Made by a program: the position numbers and the translations under genes
Part shown: positions 24,079 to 30,645 of the stretch, in pieces
How the letters are laid out: the number at the start of each line of letters is the position of its first letter
How positions within the stretch are numbered: the stretch's first letter is position 1
The notes under the pieces: model-generated
What the model was told of the DNA's origin: nothing
The model's database searches: none
The model's input: only the letters and a program-made list of their open reading frames with translations
Assembly: GCF_014652715.1 (NCBI RefSeq)
Contig: NZ_BMZI01000010.1
Coordinates: forward strand, 4,337-36,690
Direction: 5' to 3'
DNA length: 32,354 nt
From: Salinicola rhizosphaerae
GTDB taxonomy: Bacteria; Pseudomonadota; Gammaproteobacteria; Pseudomonadales; Halomonadaceae

Positions 24079-24531
24079 TCAGGTAACGTTACCTTCAATA
24101 TCGACCACTACGAGCTCGCACGCCAGCGACCTCTCAACACGCTCTGCCAGCGTAGCCGTCTTCTCCATGACTCTGGATCGCTGCGATCCTTGCCCCATGA
24201 TCACTATTGTCGCATCTCGTTTCCGAGCCTCCCTGACGATGGCCTCTTCGACGTTACCACCGCAAATGATATTGTCGACCTCCGCCATCGGCGCATTAAG
24301 CGCTTCCCAGCGATCTCTCAGCAGCCTTTCGGCACTGGCAATGTCACGCTGATCTAGCGCAAGTGGGGAAGCGCCAGTAGCACGTTCCAGAGAGTTTCTC
24401 GACTCGCGCGACTCGATGACATGAAGCAGATAAAGACGATAATGCTCTCGCTGTACGATGGAGCGGGCTTTCTTCAACGCGGCCATGGAAGATTCACCTT
24501 CACTGACCGCCACTAAAATCGCCGCTGTCAT
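24079..24531 (-). CDS. Universal stress protein (UspA) family protein
   Basis: This 150-aa protein shows the Usp alpha/beta fold: first strand and loop AAILVAVSEGESSMAALKKA, YLLHVIES, the helix-strand unit ICGGNVEEAIVREARKRDAT, then IVIMGQGS and a final strand ELVVVD. The usual ATP motif (G-2x-G-9x-G-S/T) is altered: MGQGSQRSRVMEKTATLAE lacks the second and third glycines in register, so it may not bind ATP in the normal way. AAGGAG eight bases before ATG 24531 is a strong ribosome-binding site. Stress-linked role by family only. The gene stands alone among gene fragments. Confidence 0.85.
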   Translation of the reverse strand: MTAAILVAVSEGESSMAALKKARSIVQREHYRLYLLHVIESRESRNSLERATGASPLALDQRDIASAERLLRDRWEALNAPMAEVDNIICGGNVEEAIVREARKRDATIVIMGQGSQRSRVMEKTATLAERVERSLACELVVVDIEGNVT

Positions 24532-24789
24532 GTCGCTATCTCCTTTCCCATATCTCGGGAATCAGCTTACGGCCGAGTCACCAGCGTGCATTAATGACGA
24601 TCAATTCCCTGAACACTTCACCTTCGGCTCCTGCTGGGAACTCTCTCATCGCCACGGTTCAAGTCCCTATCTCTGCCGTTCGATTTCTGCCGTCCAATTT
24701 CGACAGTTCAGTTATGAAAGCAGGCGCGTTAGGGAGACATAAAGGCCTGCCACGCTATGCAATTTTCCTGGCACGCTGATGCACCGACT

Positions 24790-24948
24790 TTATTCTCGGA
24801 ATGCCAAGGCAGTCGTTACCGACAGAGCGGCTGTCATGACAAAGGCAGACGGCGTCCCCAACACCAAAGTGGTACTGCCCGCGATAACCGAGCCGAGAAT
24901 ATTGCCCTCGGCATAACGCATGAGAGAGAGAAGCCATAAAGGGAAAGG
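24790..24948 (-). pseudogene. C-terminal remnant of a membrane-protein gene
   Basis: On the minus strand a hydrophobic, protein-like segment (LWLLSLMRYAEGNILGSVI, AGSTTLVLGTPSAFVM, TAALSVTTALAFRE) ends in a stop at 24790. It looks like the last one or two membrane helices of a transporter-type protein; I cannot name the family. Upstream in the same frame the sequence becomes antisense to the chaC fragment, so the 5' part was replaced at a junction near 24948. It has no start signal and is a remnant. Confidence 0.4.
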
Positions 24949-25287
24949 CACGGCATGGCCTACCGCATTCCGCCCAGCGTCTCTGGTCCGCTGGAGATCC
25001 GCGAGAGAAATGGTTATCTGCGCGTGATCACGCTGATGACGTACGGGGACGCCGCCACCGACGCGCCGGCCGAAGGCGTGGTCTATCTGGCCGGCGAGGA
25101 CAACGCCGCCTATCTCGGGCCGGCCGCCGAGGCCGAGATCGCTCGCCAGATCGCGGCGTCTCACGGACCCAGCGGCCCCAATCGGGACTACCTCCTCAAT
25201 CTAGCCGCGGCGCTGCGCGAGCTGGGGTCCGATGATGCCCATGTGTTCGAACTCGAGCGTGAACTATTGGCATTGCAGATCGGTTGA
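24949..25287 (+). pseudogene. 3' fragment of a second chaC gene
   Basis: From CACGGCATGGCC at 24949 the sequence matches chaC from base 9332 almost to its end, roughly nine in ten bases identical by eye, with one in-frame 6-base deletion and a divergent last dozen codons. It would encode residues 83-192 only, from ATG 24955, and lacks the GYGSL substrate loop and the first half of the fold, so it should not be active. No ribosome-binding site of normal form is seen, though AAAGGCACGGC precedes the ATG. Many changes are amino-acid changing (for example TPMAF to TLMTY), pointing to a diverged second gene that lost its front and not to a very recent copy. Confidence 0.8.
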
Positions 25288-25306
25288 GCATCGCCGAGAG
25301 AGCCGC

Positions 25307-25603
25307 TCAACGCTCACGGCCGGCGTCAGGCGTCGAACGCTGCGGGCCATCCTCCCCGCGTCGTCTCGCCTTCTCCTCACGCTGAGCCTGACGTTCTTTC
25401 AAGCGCGTCATCGAATTGTCGTCACTGCCTTCACGGGAGGCTCGCGGCGCATCGTTAGCGCTGCCGGGCGCCTGGGTCGGCCGCGATGCCGCAGATTGGC
25501 TCGAAGCGTCACTGTCGACGCCCTGCGCCTGTGCGACCGGCACCATCGCCGCCAGCGCCAGCAACACCGGTAGCACTCGAATCAAGGACGATTGGATGTT
25601 CAT
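25307..25603 (-). CDS. Small secreted, highly charged protein (unknown function)
   Basis: The 98-aa product starts at ATG 25603 (GAGGAG eight bases before; a longer frame to 25633 has none). Residues 1-26 are a Sec signal peptide (MNIQSSLIRVLPVLLALAAM then VPVAQA). The mature part is Ser/Ala/Asp-rich (29-60), followed by a charged, probably helical stretch MTRLKERQAQREEKARRR, and ends in basic/acidic residues. No family is recognised. It is the intact paralogue of the amber-inactivated gene at 23710-24018. It converges with the chaC fragment, with 19 bases between. Confidence 0.75.
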   Translation of the reverse strand: MNIQSSLIRVLPVLLALAAMVPVAQAQGVDSDASSQSAASRPTQAPGSANDAPRASREGSDDNSMTRLKERQAQREEKARRRGEDGPQRSTPDAGRER

Positions 25604-25832
25604 GCTCTTCTCTCCTCGGCTGGACTTTCCCATTACCAGCCTGACGATTGATTCTGGGGCTCACCTTCACTATCGATCAGATGACGCTCGCTCGCCACAC
25701 GGACGGGCGTGCCAACCGATCGCGATAACCTGAGTGAGAGAACTTTCCTTCTTCACGGCCGAAGATACCGCTCCCGTTCCGCATGACGCGGGCACGGCCA
25801 TCATGATCGAAAGGCAAGAAGGGAAGTCAGCC

Positions 25833-26552
25833 ATGGGATGGTTGAGTCAATACAGCGCGGCCGTTTCAGCGCTTGTCAGTGTCGCGACCGTGTTCGTCTG
25901 GATGTTCTACGCCCAGATTCTCTACCGCAATTACGCTCGCGTCAGACGCCCGCGCGTCATCATCAACCGCGGTGGCGGTTCGGGGTTATCGGCTCACTGC
26001 CTGATCAGCAACATGAGCTCGGAACCGATCTTCGTCTCGCACGTCATCGCGATCCTGCGCACGGCTCAGGGCGAGTTCGCCGCGAACGTCATCGACCGGA
26101 CGCTCGCCGAACGCCCCCCGGCGGCGCGAGAGGCCCAGCGGCCATCTCAAGATTCATCCGCCTGCGCGCCCGCCAGCGCCCACGCCGGGACAGAGCACAA
26201 CCTCGCCAACCGCCAGGGGCCGATGAATCCCGGGGAATACCATCCGATCGGTACGTTCGAGCAGATCATCGCGGCGATCGGCCACGACCGCAGCGTGAAC
26301 GTCGACCCACTGGCTCAGCCATCTCTCACGGACTTCAAGGAGCTCGAGATTCGTCTCGTCGCGATTTACGGCAGCGAGGATGACGCCATTGGCGCCAGCC
26401 GGAGCTTTGCCTTCGTTCACGACACCGCCCCCGTCGATGACATGAAAGTGCGCTGCTGCCTGAAACCTCTCAGGATCGACACCCACCGCTATGCCAATCG
26501 CCTTCAGCGCCGCCGCGTCGCCCGCTGGATTCGCGATGCCGATCAGTACTGA
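25833..26552 (+). CDS. Single-TM membrane protein with cytoplasmic domain (unknown)
   Basis: The 239-aa product (from ATG 25833, with GAAGGGAAG upstream; in-frame ATG 25803 and GTG 25734 are less likely) begins with one membrane helix (SAAVSALVSVATVFVWMFYA), then an R-rich positive stretch (NYARVRRPRVIINRGGGSG) that places the rest in the cytoplasm. The body contains beta-rich pieces (HCLISNMSSEPIFVSHVIAI, LEIRLVAIYGSEDD) around a polar low-complexity insert (105-140, rich in A, P, S). I do not know a function; similar one-TM proteins occur near stress or transport genes in Pseudomonas and Halomonas (general impression). Its last 10 bases overlap the converging Crp/Fnr gene. Confidence 0.75.
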   Translation: MGWLSQYSAAVSALVSVATVFVWMFYAQILYRNYARVRRPRVIINRGGGSGLSAHCLISNMSSEPIFVSHVIAILRTAQGEFAANVIDRTLAERPPAAREAQRPSQDSSACAPASAHAGTEHNLANRQGPMNPGEYHPIGTFEQIIAAIGHDRSVNVDPLAQPSLTDFKELEIRLVAIYGSEDDAIGASRSFAFVHDTAPVDDMKVRCCLKPLRIDTHRYANRLQRRRVARWIRDADQY

Positions 26553-27253
26553 GAGATATCGAACGCCGTAAACCGTCGTAACACCTCAAGGTCAGGGATG
26601 GTGATGATGTCTCGCTGGCGAAACATCAGATTCTCCTGCGAGAGCTGGGAGATCGTGCGACTGACGTGAACCGAGGTCATCCCCAGGGTGCTGGCGATAT
26701 GCTCCTGGGTCAGTGGAAGATTGAACTTGTTCGCGAGATCCGGGTTGGTGCGCGCCAGCCGCGCATACATTTCGCACATGAAGTGCGCAACGCGGTGATC
26801 GGCCGCCTGATGATAGGTATGCAGAGTGCGATTGATGAGTATGACCTGCTGCAGACAGGCGACCTTGAAGAACATCCGCGTAAGCTTCGGAGAGAGCTCG
26901 AAGATATCGTCGAGGTGCTTGTGCGGAAAGCGACAGATAGTGCTCTCTTTCAATGCCCTGACCGAGGTCTGATGACTGTCCAGCGGGTATTCGTGCAGTC
27001 CGATCACGTCACCGGGCAGATAGATATCGTTGATAGTCCGCTTGCCATCCGGATGATCGACGTAACCGTATGCCCAGCCCTTGCTCATCACCGCCAGCTC
27101 GTCGGCGGGGCCCTCGCCGGCACGCCATAGATCCTGTTCCGCCTCGAAGCGCTCTGGTGAGCGCTCGAGTCTCAACAGCAGCTCGATCTCGTCTTCCTCG
27201 AGATTCTCATGCGATTCGAACTGCCGTACCAGGCAGCTGTGGTGCTTGGACAT
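26543..27253 (-). CDS. Crp/Fnr-family transcriptional regulator (third of three)
   Basis: A 236-aa regulator from ATG 27253 (AGAGG six to seven bases upstream; the frame is open to 27316 but unsupported). Barrel about 30-120 (ELAVMSKGWAYGYVDHPDG, INDIYLPGDVIGLHEYP), dimer helix 120-150, winged HTH 178-225 (LTQEHIASTLGMTSVHVSRT). There is no Cys cluster (only C7, C107, C133, C160), so no Fnr-type iron-sulfur sensing. V195-H-V-S-R199 stands where Fnr has E-T-I-S-R, so it may not read the classical TTGAT half-site. It is separated from the upstream block at 27541-27723 by three terminator-like hairpins, so it must have its own promoter in 27254-27400, which I cannot pin down. Confidence 0.9.
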   Translation of the reverse strand: MSKHHSCLVRQFESHENLEEDEIELLLRLERSPERFEAEQDLWRAGEGPADELAVMSKGWAYGYVDHPDGKRTINDIYLPGDVIGLHEYPLDSHQTSVRALKESTICRFPHKHLDDIFELSPKLTRMFFKVACLQQVILINRTLHTYHQAADHRVAHFMCEMYARLARTNPDLANKFNLPLTQEHIASTLGMTSVHVSRTISQLSQENLMFRQRDIITIPDLEVLRRFTAFDISQY

Positions 27254-27399
27254 AGTCACCTCTAGTCGTGTATCGATGAACTCCCTGCGCTTCAGCCTAA
27301 CCTCGCTCAATGCCAAGTTTGCCGTGGAAGCCGGGATATGTGAGGAAAATCATGCCCTACAGGATAGCCGCCAGAAACCAGGCCGGGGCGCGAACGGCC

Positions 27400-27422
27400 A
27401 AAAACCGCCGGGAGCGGTTTTT
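27400..27422. terminator. Terminator hairpin in repeat unit 1 (both directions)
   Basis: A-AAAACCGC-CGGGA-GCGGTTTT-T: 9-bp stem with T runs on both strands. It is the last of three in-line terminators met by leftward transcription from 27673 and protects the Crp/Fnr gene at 27253. Confidence 0.65.
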
Positions 27423-27542
27423 CACGCCGAAGGCAGCCCGAAGGGTGGCCGCCAGGGATGGCGGGACATACAAAACCGCCGGGAGCGGTTTTTCACGCCG
27501 GAGGCAGCCCGAAGGGTGGCCGCCAGGGATGGCGGGCCATAA
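27401..27542. repeat. Tandem pair of 71-bp hairpin-rich repeats
   Basis: Two head-to-tail units (27401-27471 and 27472-27542) are identical except for about two to three bases. Each has a terminator-like hairpin AAAACCGC-CGGGA-GCGGTTTT, then a small CCC-GAA-GGG hairpin, then CCGCC-AGGGAT-GGCGG. The unit does not encode a credible protein. It resembles REP/BIME-like intergenic repeats of proteobacteria, here fused to a terminator hairpin and duplicated. Confidence 0.85.
27472..27493. terminator. Terminator hairpin in repeat unit 2 (both directions)
   Basis: A perfect copy of the hairpin in unit 1 (AAAACCGC-CGGGA-GCGGTTTT-T), 71 bases away. It lies between the terminator at 27541-27566 and that at 27400-27422. 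Confidence 0.65.
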
Positions 27543-27566
27543 AAAACCCGGCCGTCAGGCCGGGTT
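27541..27566 (-). terminator. Intrinsic terminator of the candidate small RNA (leftward)
   Basis: On the minus strand AACCCGGCC-TGAC-GGCCGGGTT followed by four further T (six T in total): 9-bp stem, tetraloop, T tract. It is oriented for leftward transcription. The nearest leftward protein gene, DUF808, ends at 27755, nearly 190 bases earlier, which is why a separate short transcript is likely. Confidence 0.85.
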
Positions 27567-27673
27567 GGATCGTTGCGTTTCCCTGCTTACTTGCCACGGC
27601 GTCCTGCCGTGCGTCCTTGTGAAAAACGCTTCCTGCGCTTTCCTTCCTTGGCACCACGTCATCCTGACGTTGT
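27541..27673 (-). ncRNA. Candidate CsrB/RsmZ-type small RNA (RsmA/CsrA-sponge)
   Basis: On the minus strand, between a regulatory palindrome and a terminator, about 133 nt contain seven GGA motifs. Three are in loops of neat hairpins: ACGTC-AGGAT-GACGT (27656-27670), CGC-AGGAA-GCG with flanking AAA/TTT pairs and one bulge (27624-27641) and CACGGC-AGGAC-GCCGTG (27595-27611). The rest are in single-stranded linkers (27641-27647, two; 27614-27616; 27580-27582). AGGA in hairpin loops is the RsmA/CsrA-binding signature; RNAs of the RsmY/Z/X or CsrB/C type collect several such sites and free target mRNAs from RsmA/CsrA. Size, terminator and layout fit this class. No protein frame is credible here. 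The GacA-type box TGTAAG-N6-CTTACA was not found upstream. Confidence 0.65.
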
Positions 27674-27679
27674 TTCTCT

Positions 27680-27723
27680 ACCCTACGCCTCCAAGACATC
27701 AATGCAATTGATGTCGATCAATT
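27680..27723 (-). promoter_or_regulatory. Fnr-type box plus nested palindrome and -10 of the candidate small RNA
   Basis: Minus strand: AATTGAT-CGAC-ATCAATT (27723-27706) is a perfect 7-bp-arm palindrome with the exact Fnr/Anr consensus TTGAT-N4-ATCAA. It overlaps a second inverted repeat, GACATCAAT-TGC-ATTGATGTC (27715-27695). TAGGGT at 27685-27680 is a weak -10 box. With a start at 27673 the Fnr-like box is centred at -41.5, the classical class II activator position. A poor -10 and lack of a good -35 fit an activator-dependent promoter. Confidence 0.6.
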
Positions 27724-27754
27724 TCGCCCACCAGATAAGTAACTGTCGGTAACT

Positions 27755-28675
27755 TCAATGGCGCAGCCGGGAGACGAGCGACACGACGGCCAGCACGATG
27801 GCACCGGCCACCACGCCCAGCGCGAAGTTCAGCAGCATCGGCGTCAGCGGTTGGATGACCACCCCGACACCCGGAATCTCACCGGGCATTTCGGCCAGAT
27901 CCTCGATGCCGTGATGTAGAAACGGGATGCCGTGGGTGAGGATACCGCCGCCGACCAGGAACATGGCGATCGTGCCGACGATCGAGAGCAGCTTCATCAG
28001 CCACGGCGCCGCCCACAGAATGCCGCGACCGATCGCCTGCGCTGACGACGATGCTCGCGCATTGAGGTAGAAGCCGAGATCGTCGAGCTTGACGATCGCC
28101 GCCACCAGCCCGTAGACGGCCGCCGTAATGACAACGGCGATGATCGCCAGCACCACGACCTGCTGCCAGAAGCTCGCATCGGCCACCGAACCCAGCGTGA
28201 TGGCGATGATTTCGGCAGACAGGATGAAGTCGGTGCGCACGGCCCCCTTGATCTTCTCCTTTTCGAACGCCAGCCGCTCGGCCTTCGATTCGAGCTTTGC
28301 CGCTTCGCGAACTTCCGCCTTGTGGGCCTCGCCATCGTGGGCAAAGAACTTGTGGAAGAGCTTTTCCGCGCCTTCGTAGCAGAGAAAGGCCCCGCCCACC
28401 ATCAGCAGCGGCGTGATCAGCCAGGGCGCGATCACGCTGATCAGCAGCGCCGCCGGCACCAGGATCAGCTTGTTGCGCAACGAGCCGAGCGCGACCGCCC
28501 AGACGATCGGCAATTCGCGATTGGCGCGCACGCCGGTCACCTGCTGCGCGTTCAGCGCCAGATCGTCGCCGAGCACTCCGGCGGTCTTCTTGGCGGCGAC
28601 CTTGGTCATCATCGACACGTCGTCGAGCAGCGTGGCGATATCATCGAGTAACGTCAGTAGGCTGCCTGCGGCCAC
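27755..28675 (-). CDS. DUF808 (YedI-type) inner-membrane protein
   Basis: A 306-aa membrane protein of the DUF808 family. It begins with the family hallmark [20 protein letters not shown] and [20 protein letters not shown], followed by about eight hydrophobic segments and a charged cytoplasmic stretch ([20 protein letters not shown]). The start is GTG 28675, not an upstream ATG at 28729: AGAGGA lies seven bases before it and other family members start at this point. Function unknown. It follows the thioredoxin gene by 69 bases on the same strand; the gap holds a 7-bp hairpin (28694-28710) that may partly separate them. Confidence 0.9.
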   Translation of the reverse strand: MAAGSLLTLLDDIATLLDDVSMMTKVAAKKTAGVLGDDLALNAQQVTGVRANRELPIVWAVALGSLRNKLILVPAALLISVIAPWLITPLLMVGGAFLCYEGAEKLFHKFFAHDGEAHKAEVREAAKLESKAERLAFEKEKIKGAVRTDFILSAEIIAITLGSVADASFWQQVVVLAIIAVVITAAVYGLVAAIVKLDDLGFYLNARASSSAQAIGRGILWAAPWLMKLLSIVGTIAMFLVGGGILTHGIPFLHHGIEDLAEMPGEIPGVGVVIQPLTPMLLNFALGVVAGAIVLAVVSLVSRLRH

Positions 28676-28744
28676 GAAAAATCCTCTGTCTGGCGAGCGC
28701 GGCGCGCTCGGTGAAGGCAAGAGCGCCAAGCTTAGCCAAAAGTC

Positions 28745-29104
28745 TCAGTCGGAATCGACCATTTCGGCTAGTGCCTGCGCCAACGTCTTGACGGATTCCG
28801 GTCGAACACAGCGAGCCACCTCCTTGCCATCACGCAGAAAGACGAACGTCGGCCACAGCTTGACGTGAAAAGCCCGCCCCAGCCGGCGCCCCTTGCCGTC
28901 TTCGACTCTGAAATAGGGTAACTCGCGATAGCTCGAAATGGCCTCTCTTATCAGCGGCTGCGCCGCCTGACACCAGGGGCACCAGGGCGCACCGAACTCG
29001 ACGATGGCCGGGCCGGATAGACGGTTCAGCGCCTCCGAGGTCGGCTCTTCGGTGGTATAGGCGGGCAGGGGCGGGGTGACGTGGATGTGCTTGCTGGTCG
29101 TCAT
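28745..29104 (-). CDS. Thioredoxin-family protein
   Basis: This 119-aa cytoplasmic thiol-redox protein has the active site W41-C42-P-W-C45 and the cis-proline P85 (LWPTFVFL) of the thioredoxin fold. CPWC in place of CGPC suggests a different redox potential from TrxA; variants of this type act as specialised reductases or mixed-disulfide enzymes. There is no signal peptide. GAGAG seven bases before ATG 29104 serves as ribosome-binding site. It is followed by DUF808 on the same strand and preceded by the carbonic-anhydrase-like gene. Confidence 0.9.
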   Translation of the reverse strand: MTTSKHIHVTPPLPAYTTEEPTSEALNRLSGPAIVEFGAPWCPWCQAAQPLIREAISSYRELPYFRVEDGKGRRLGRAFHVKLWPTFVFLRDGKEVARCVRPESVKTLAQALAEMVDSD

Positions 29105-29199
29105 GGTGCGCTCTCGGGGCCAGATGCCTTGAGCATAGTCGCGGATGCGTCAGCCGAACACGTGGCGACGGCATCCAGTCTCTCACGGGGCCCAGCATC

Positions 29200-29739
29200 T
29201 CACGAGGCTTTGTCGAGACGTCGCAATCCCCGAGCGAACGCTTTCCAGCGCGCGACGTAATGCTCGGCAGAAGCTCGCAATTCGGCAATCGCTTCGGCAT
29301 CCAGCGTCCGAATCGCCTTGGCTGGCGCGCCAACGATCAGGGAGTTGTCGGCAAACGTCTTGCCCTCGGTGACCAGGGCGTTGGCACCGATCAGGCAGTT
29401 GCTGCCGATTCTGGCGCCGTTGAGCACGGTCGCGCCCATGCCGACGAGCGTATTGTCGCCCAACTGGCAACCGTGAAGGATCGCGTGGTGGCCGATAGTG
29501 CAACCGCGACCGATGCGCAGCTCGAAACCGGGATCGGTATGCAGCATGCATCCTTCCTGGATGTTGCTGCCCTCGCCGATCACGATACGGTCGTTGTCGC
29601 CTCGGACCACGCTATGAAACCAGATACCGACGTCGGCACCGATCTCGACCTGACCGATGACATGTGCGTCCGGTGCGATCCAGTAGCGATCCGGGGCTGG
29701 CAGTTCGGGTGTCGCGTCGAAATAGGCGTAGACAGGCAT
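29200..29739 (-). CDS. Gamma-class carbonic anhydrase family protein (YrdA/PaaY-type)
   Basis: The 179-aa protein is a left-handed beta-helix of hexapeptide repeats (VIGQVEIGADVGIWFHSVVR, IVIGEGSNIQEG, LRIGRGCTIGHHAILHG, TLVGMGATVLNG) with a C-terminal helix (about 140-175). The three zinc histidines of the gamma class are present: H67 (LHTD), H84 and H89 (GHHAILHG). Members form trimers; some hydrate CO2 while others act on thioesters or have no measured activity. ATG 29739 is preferred to 29763 because of GGAG seven bases before it. Bacterial homologues are mostly cytoplasmic. Confidence 0.92.
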   Translation of the reverse strand: MPVYAYFDATPELPAPDRYWIAPDAHVIGQVEIGADVGIWFHSVVRGDNDRIVIGEGSNIQEGCMLHTDPGFELRIGRGCTIGHHAILHGCQLGDNTLVGMGATVLNGARIGSNCLIGANALVTEGKTFADNSLIVGAPAKAIRTLDAEAIAELRASAEHYVARWKAFARGLRRLDKAS

Positions 29740-29857
29740 TGGCGGGCTCCACGTCAGGGGCACGGAATCATGCGGGCGAAGCCATCATGCTCGCCTGCCG
29801 GCTCCCGGCGAGCCAGCCGACTTTAGCCTCGACATCGGCGCGGCACCTGAAAGCGCG

Positions 29858-29889
29858 GAGCCCCGATGACACCCCTGCCACCGGGGCTC
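29858..29889 (-). terminator. Hairpin after small secreted protein gene, possible terminator
   Basis: GAGCCCCG...CGGGGCTC pairs over 8 bases around a 16-base loop and begins 12 bases after the stop of the leftward gene at 29902. The T tract is weak (CGCGCTTTC), so efficiency is doubtful. Confidence 0.45.
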
Positions 29890-29901
29890 TCGGTCGTCGG
29901 C

Positions 29902-30099
29902 TCAGGCTGCACGGTCGTCCTGCTCGCGCTCGCTCGAAGCGGCGGTGCTGACGCTGGCGCCATTCATGGAACTCTGATTCTGACTCGGGTTCTGGCCGGC
30001 GAACTGACTGGCCTCGCTCTCCGCTGCCATCGAGAAGGGCAGCACGGCGGAGACGACGATGGCGGCCAGCATCGAAAACAGTTTATTGAACGCTTTCAT
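29902..30099 (-). CDS. Small secreted protein, 65 aa (unknown function)
   Basis: ATG 30099 has a strong AAGGAG six bases upstream. Residues 1-25 are a Sec signal peptide (MKAFNKLFSMLAAIVVSAVL, then PFSMA); the mature part (about 40 residues) is Gln/Asn/Ser-rich, then acidic/basic (SSEREQDDRAA). It resembles in style, but not clearly in sequence, the secreted protein at 25307. A perfect palindrome lies about 84-95 bases upstream of the start. Function unknown. Confidence 0.7.
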   Translation of the reverse strand: MKAFNKLFSMLAAIVVSAVLPFSMAAESEASQFAGQNPSQNQSSMNGASVSTAASSEREQDDRAA

Positions 30100-30182
30100 G
30101 ACCACTCCTTCGGCAATGACGTGTCTGGTAAAAGTCGATTCCGCAATGACGTGGACTGCGACGTTTCGCCGCAAGATTGTAG

Positions 30183-30194
30183 TTAGCATGCTAA
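30183..30194. promoter_or_regulatory. Perfect 12-bp palindrome, candidate operator
   Basis: TTAGCATGCTAA is fully self-complementary and lies in the promoter region of the small secreted protein gene (start 30099, leftward), 84-95 bases upstream of its ATG. Size and symmetry suit a MarR- or TetR-type dimer. No such regulator is encoded in the window. Confidence 0.45.
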
Positions 30195-30645
30195 AAGACT
30201 CGCCATGCGTCAAGCCGCATTGAAGCGAAACACGCGCCGGCGCCTGGATTCCAAACGGATTGTTTAGTTTTTTTAATGTCTTAAATCACGACAATTCTTT
30301 CAGGGCCGTAATGATCCAGCGGCTGCAGCGACATAACACCGCACCCGAGCAAGTCCTTATTAAACTTAAAAACCCAGGCATCGATTTCGCTAACAACCAC
30401 AATTTACCGCCCAATCAGAGACTTATAGTATCCCTTACTGCCTCAGACCGTGCGCCGACTTCCGGCGCCGGCTGACACCGACATTCCGGCACCGCACGAG
30501 GCCGGCCGCGCGCTCGGTCAACGCGGCCAATACCAACGTGTCGCCAGAGCCCCACGGCACGGCGAAAGCTCCTCGGCGCGACGACAACACCAACCATTGC
30601 CGGCATCGGAACCGTCTAGCGTCTTTGCAGAATCAAGGGATCACA
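30195..30645. other. Gene-free leader region of mqo
   Basis: About 450 bases without a supported gene. An AT-rich part (30255-30300 and 30355-30420) probably contains the mqo promoter, but I cannot choose boxes. The frame of mqo is open back to 30538, without a ribosome-binding site. A 71-codon frame from 30260 has no protein-like features. Confidence 0.45.

Noticed and set aside
24790..25164. 125-codon minus-strand frame spanning the scar
   Set aside because: Most of it is antisense to the chaC fragment; only the last 50 or so codons look like a real protein end and are listed as a remnant.
27310..27711. 133-codon plus-strand frame across the 71-bp repeats and the small RNA
   Set aside because: It translates the tandem repeat twice, has no ribosome-binding site, and the DNA there is better explained by RNA hairpins and terminators.
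27722..27755. GacA-type upstream box for the small RNA
   Set aside because: Minus-strand AAGTTAC-CGACA-GTTACTT is only an imperfect inverted repeat and does not match TGTAAG-N6-CTTACA.
30260..30475. 71-codon plus-strand frame before mqo
   Set aside because: No ribosome-binding site, no family resemblance, and AT-rich promoter-like sequence.
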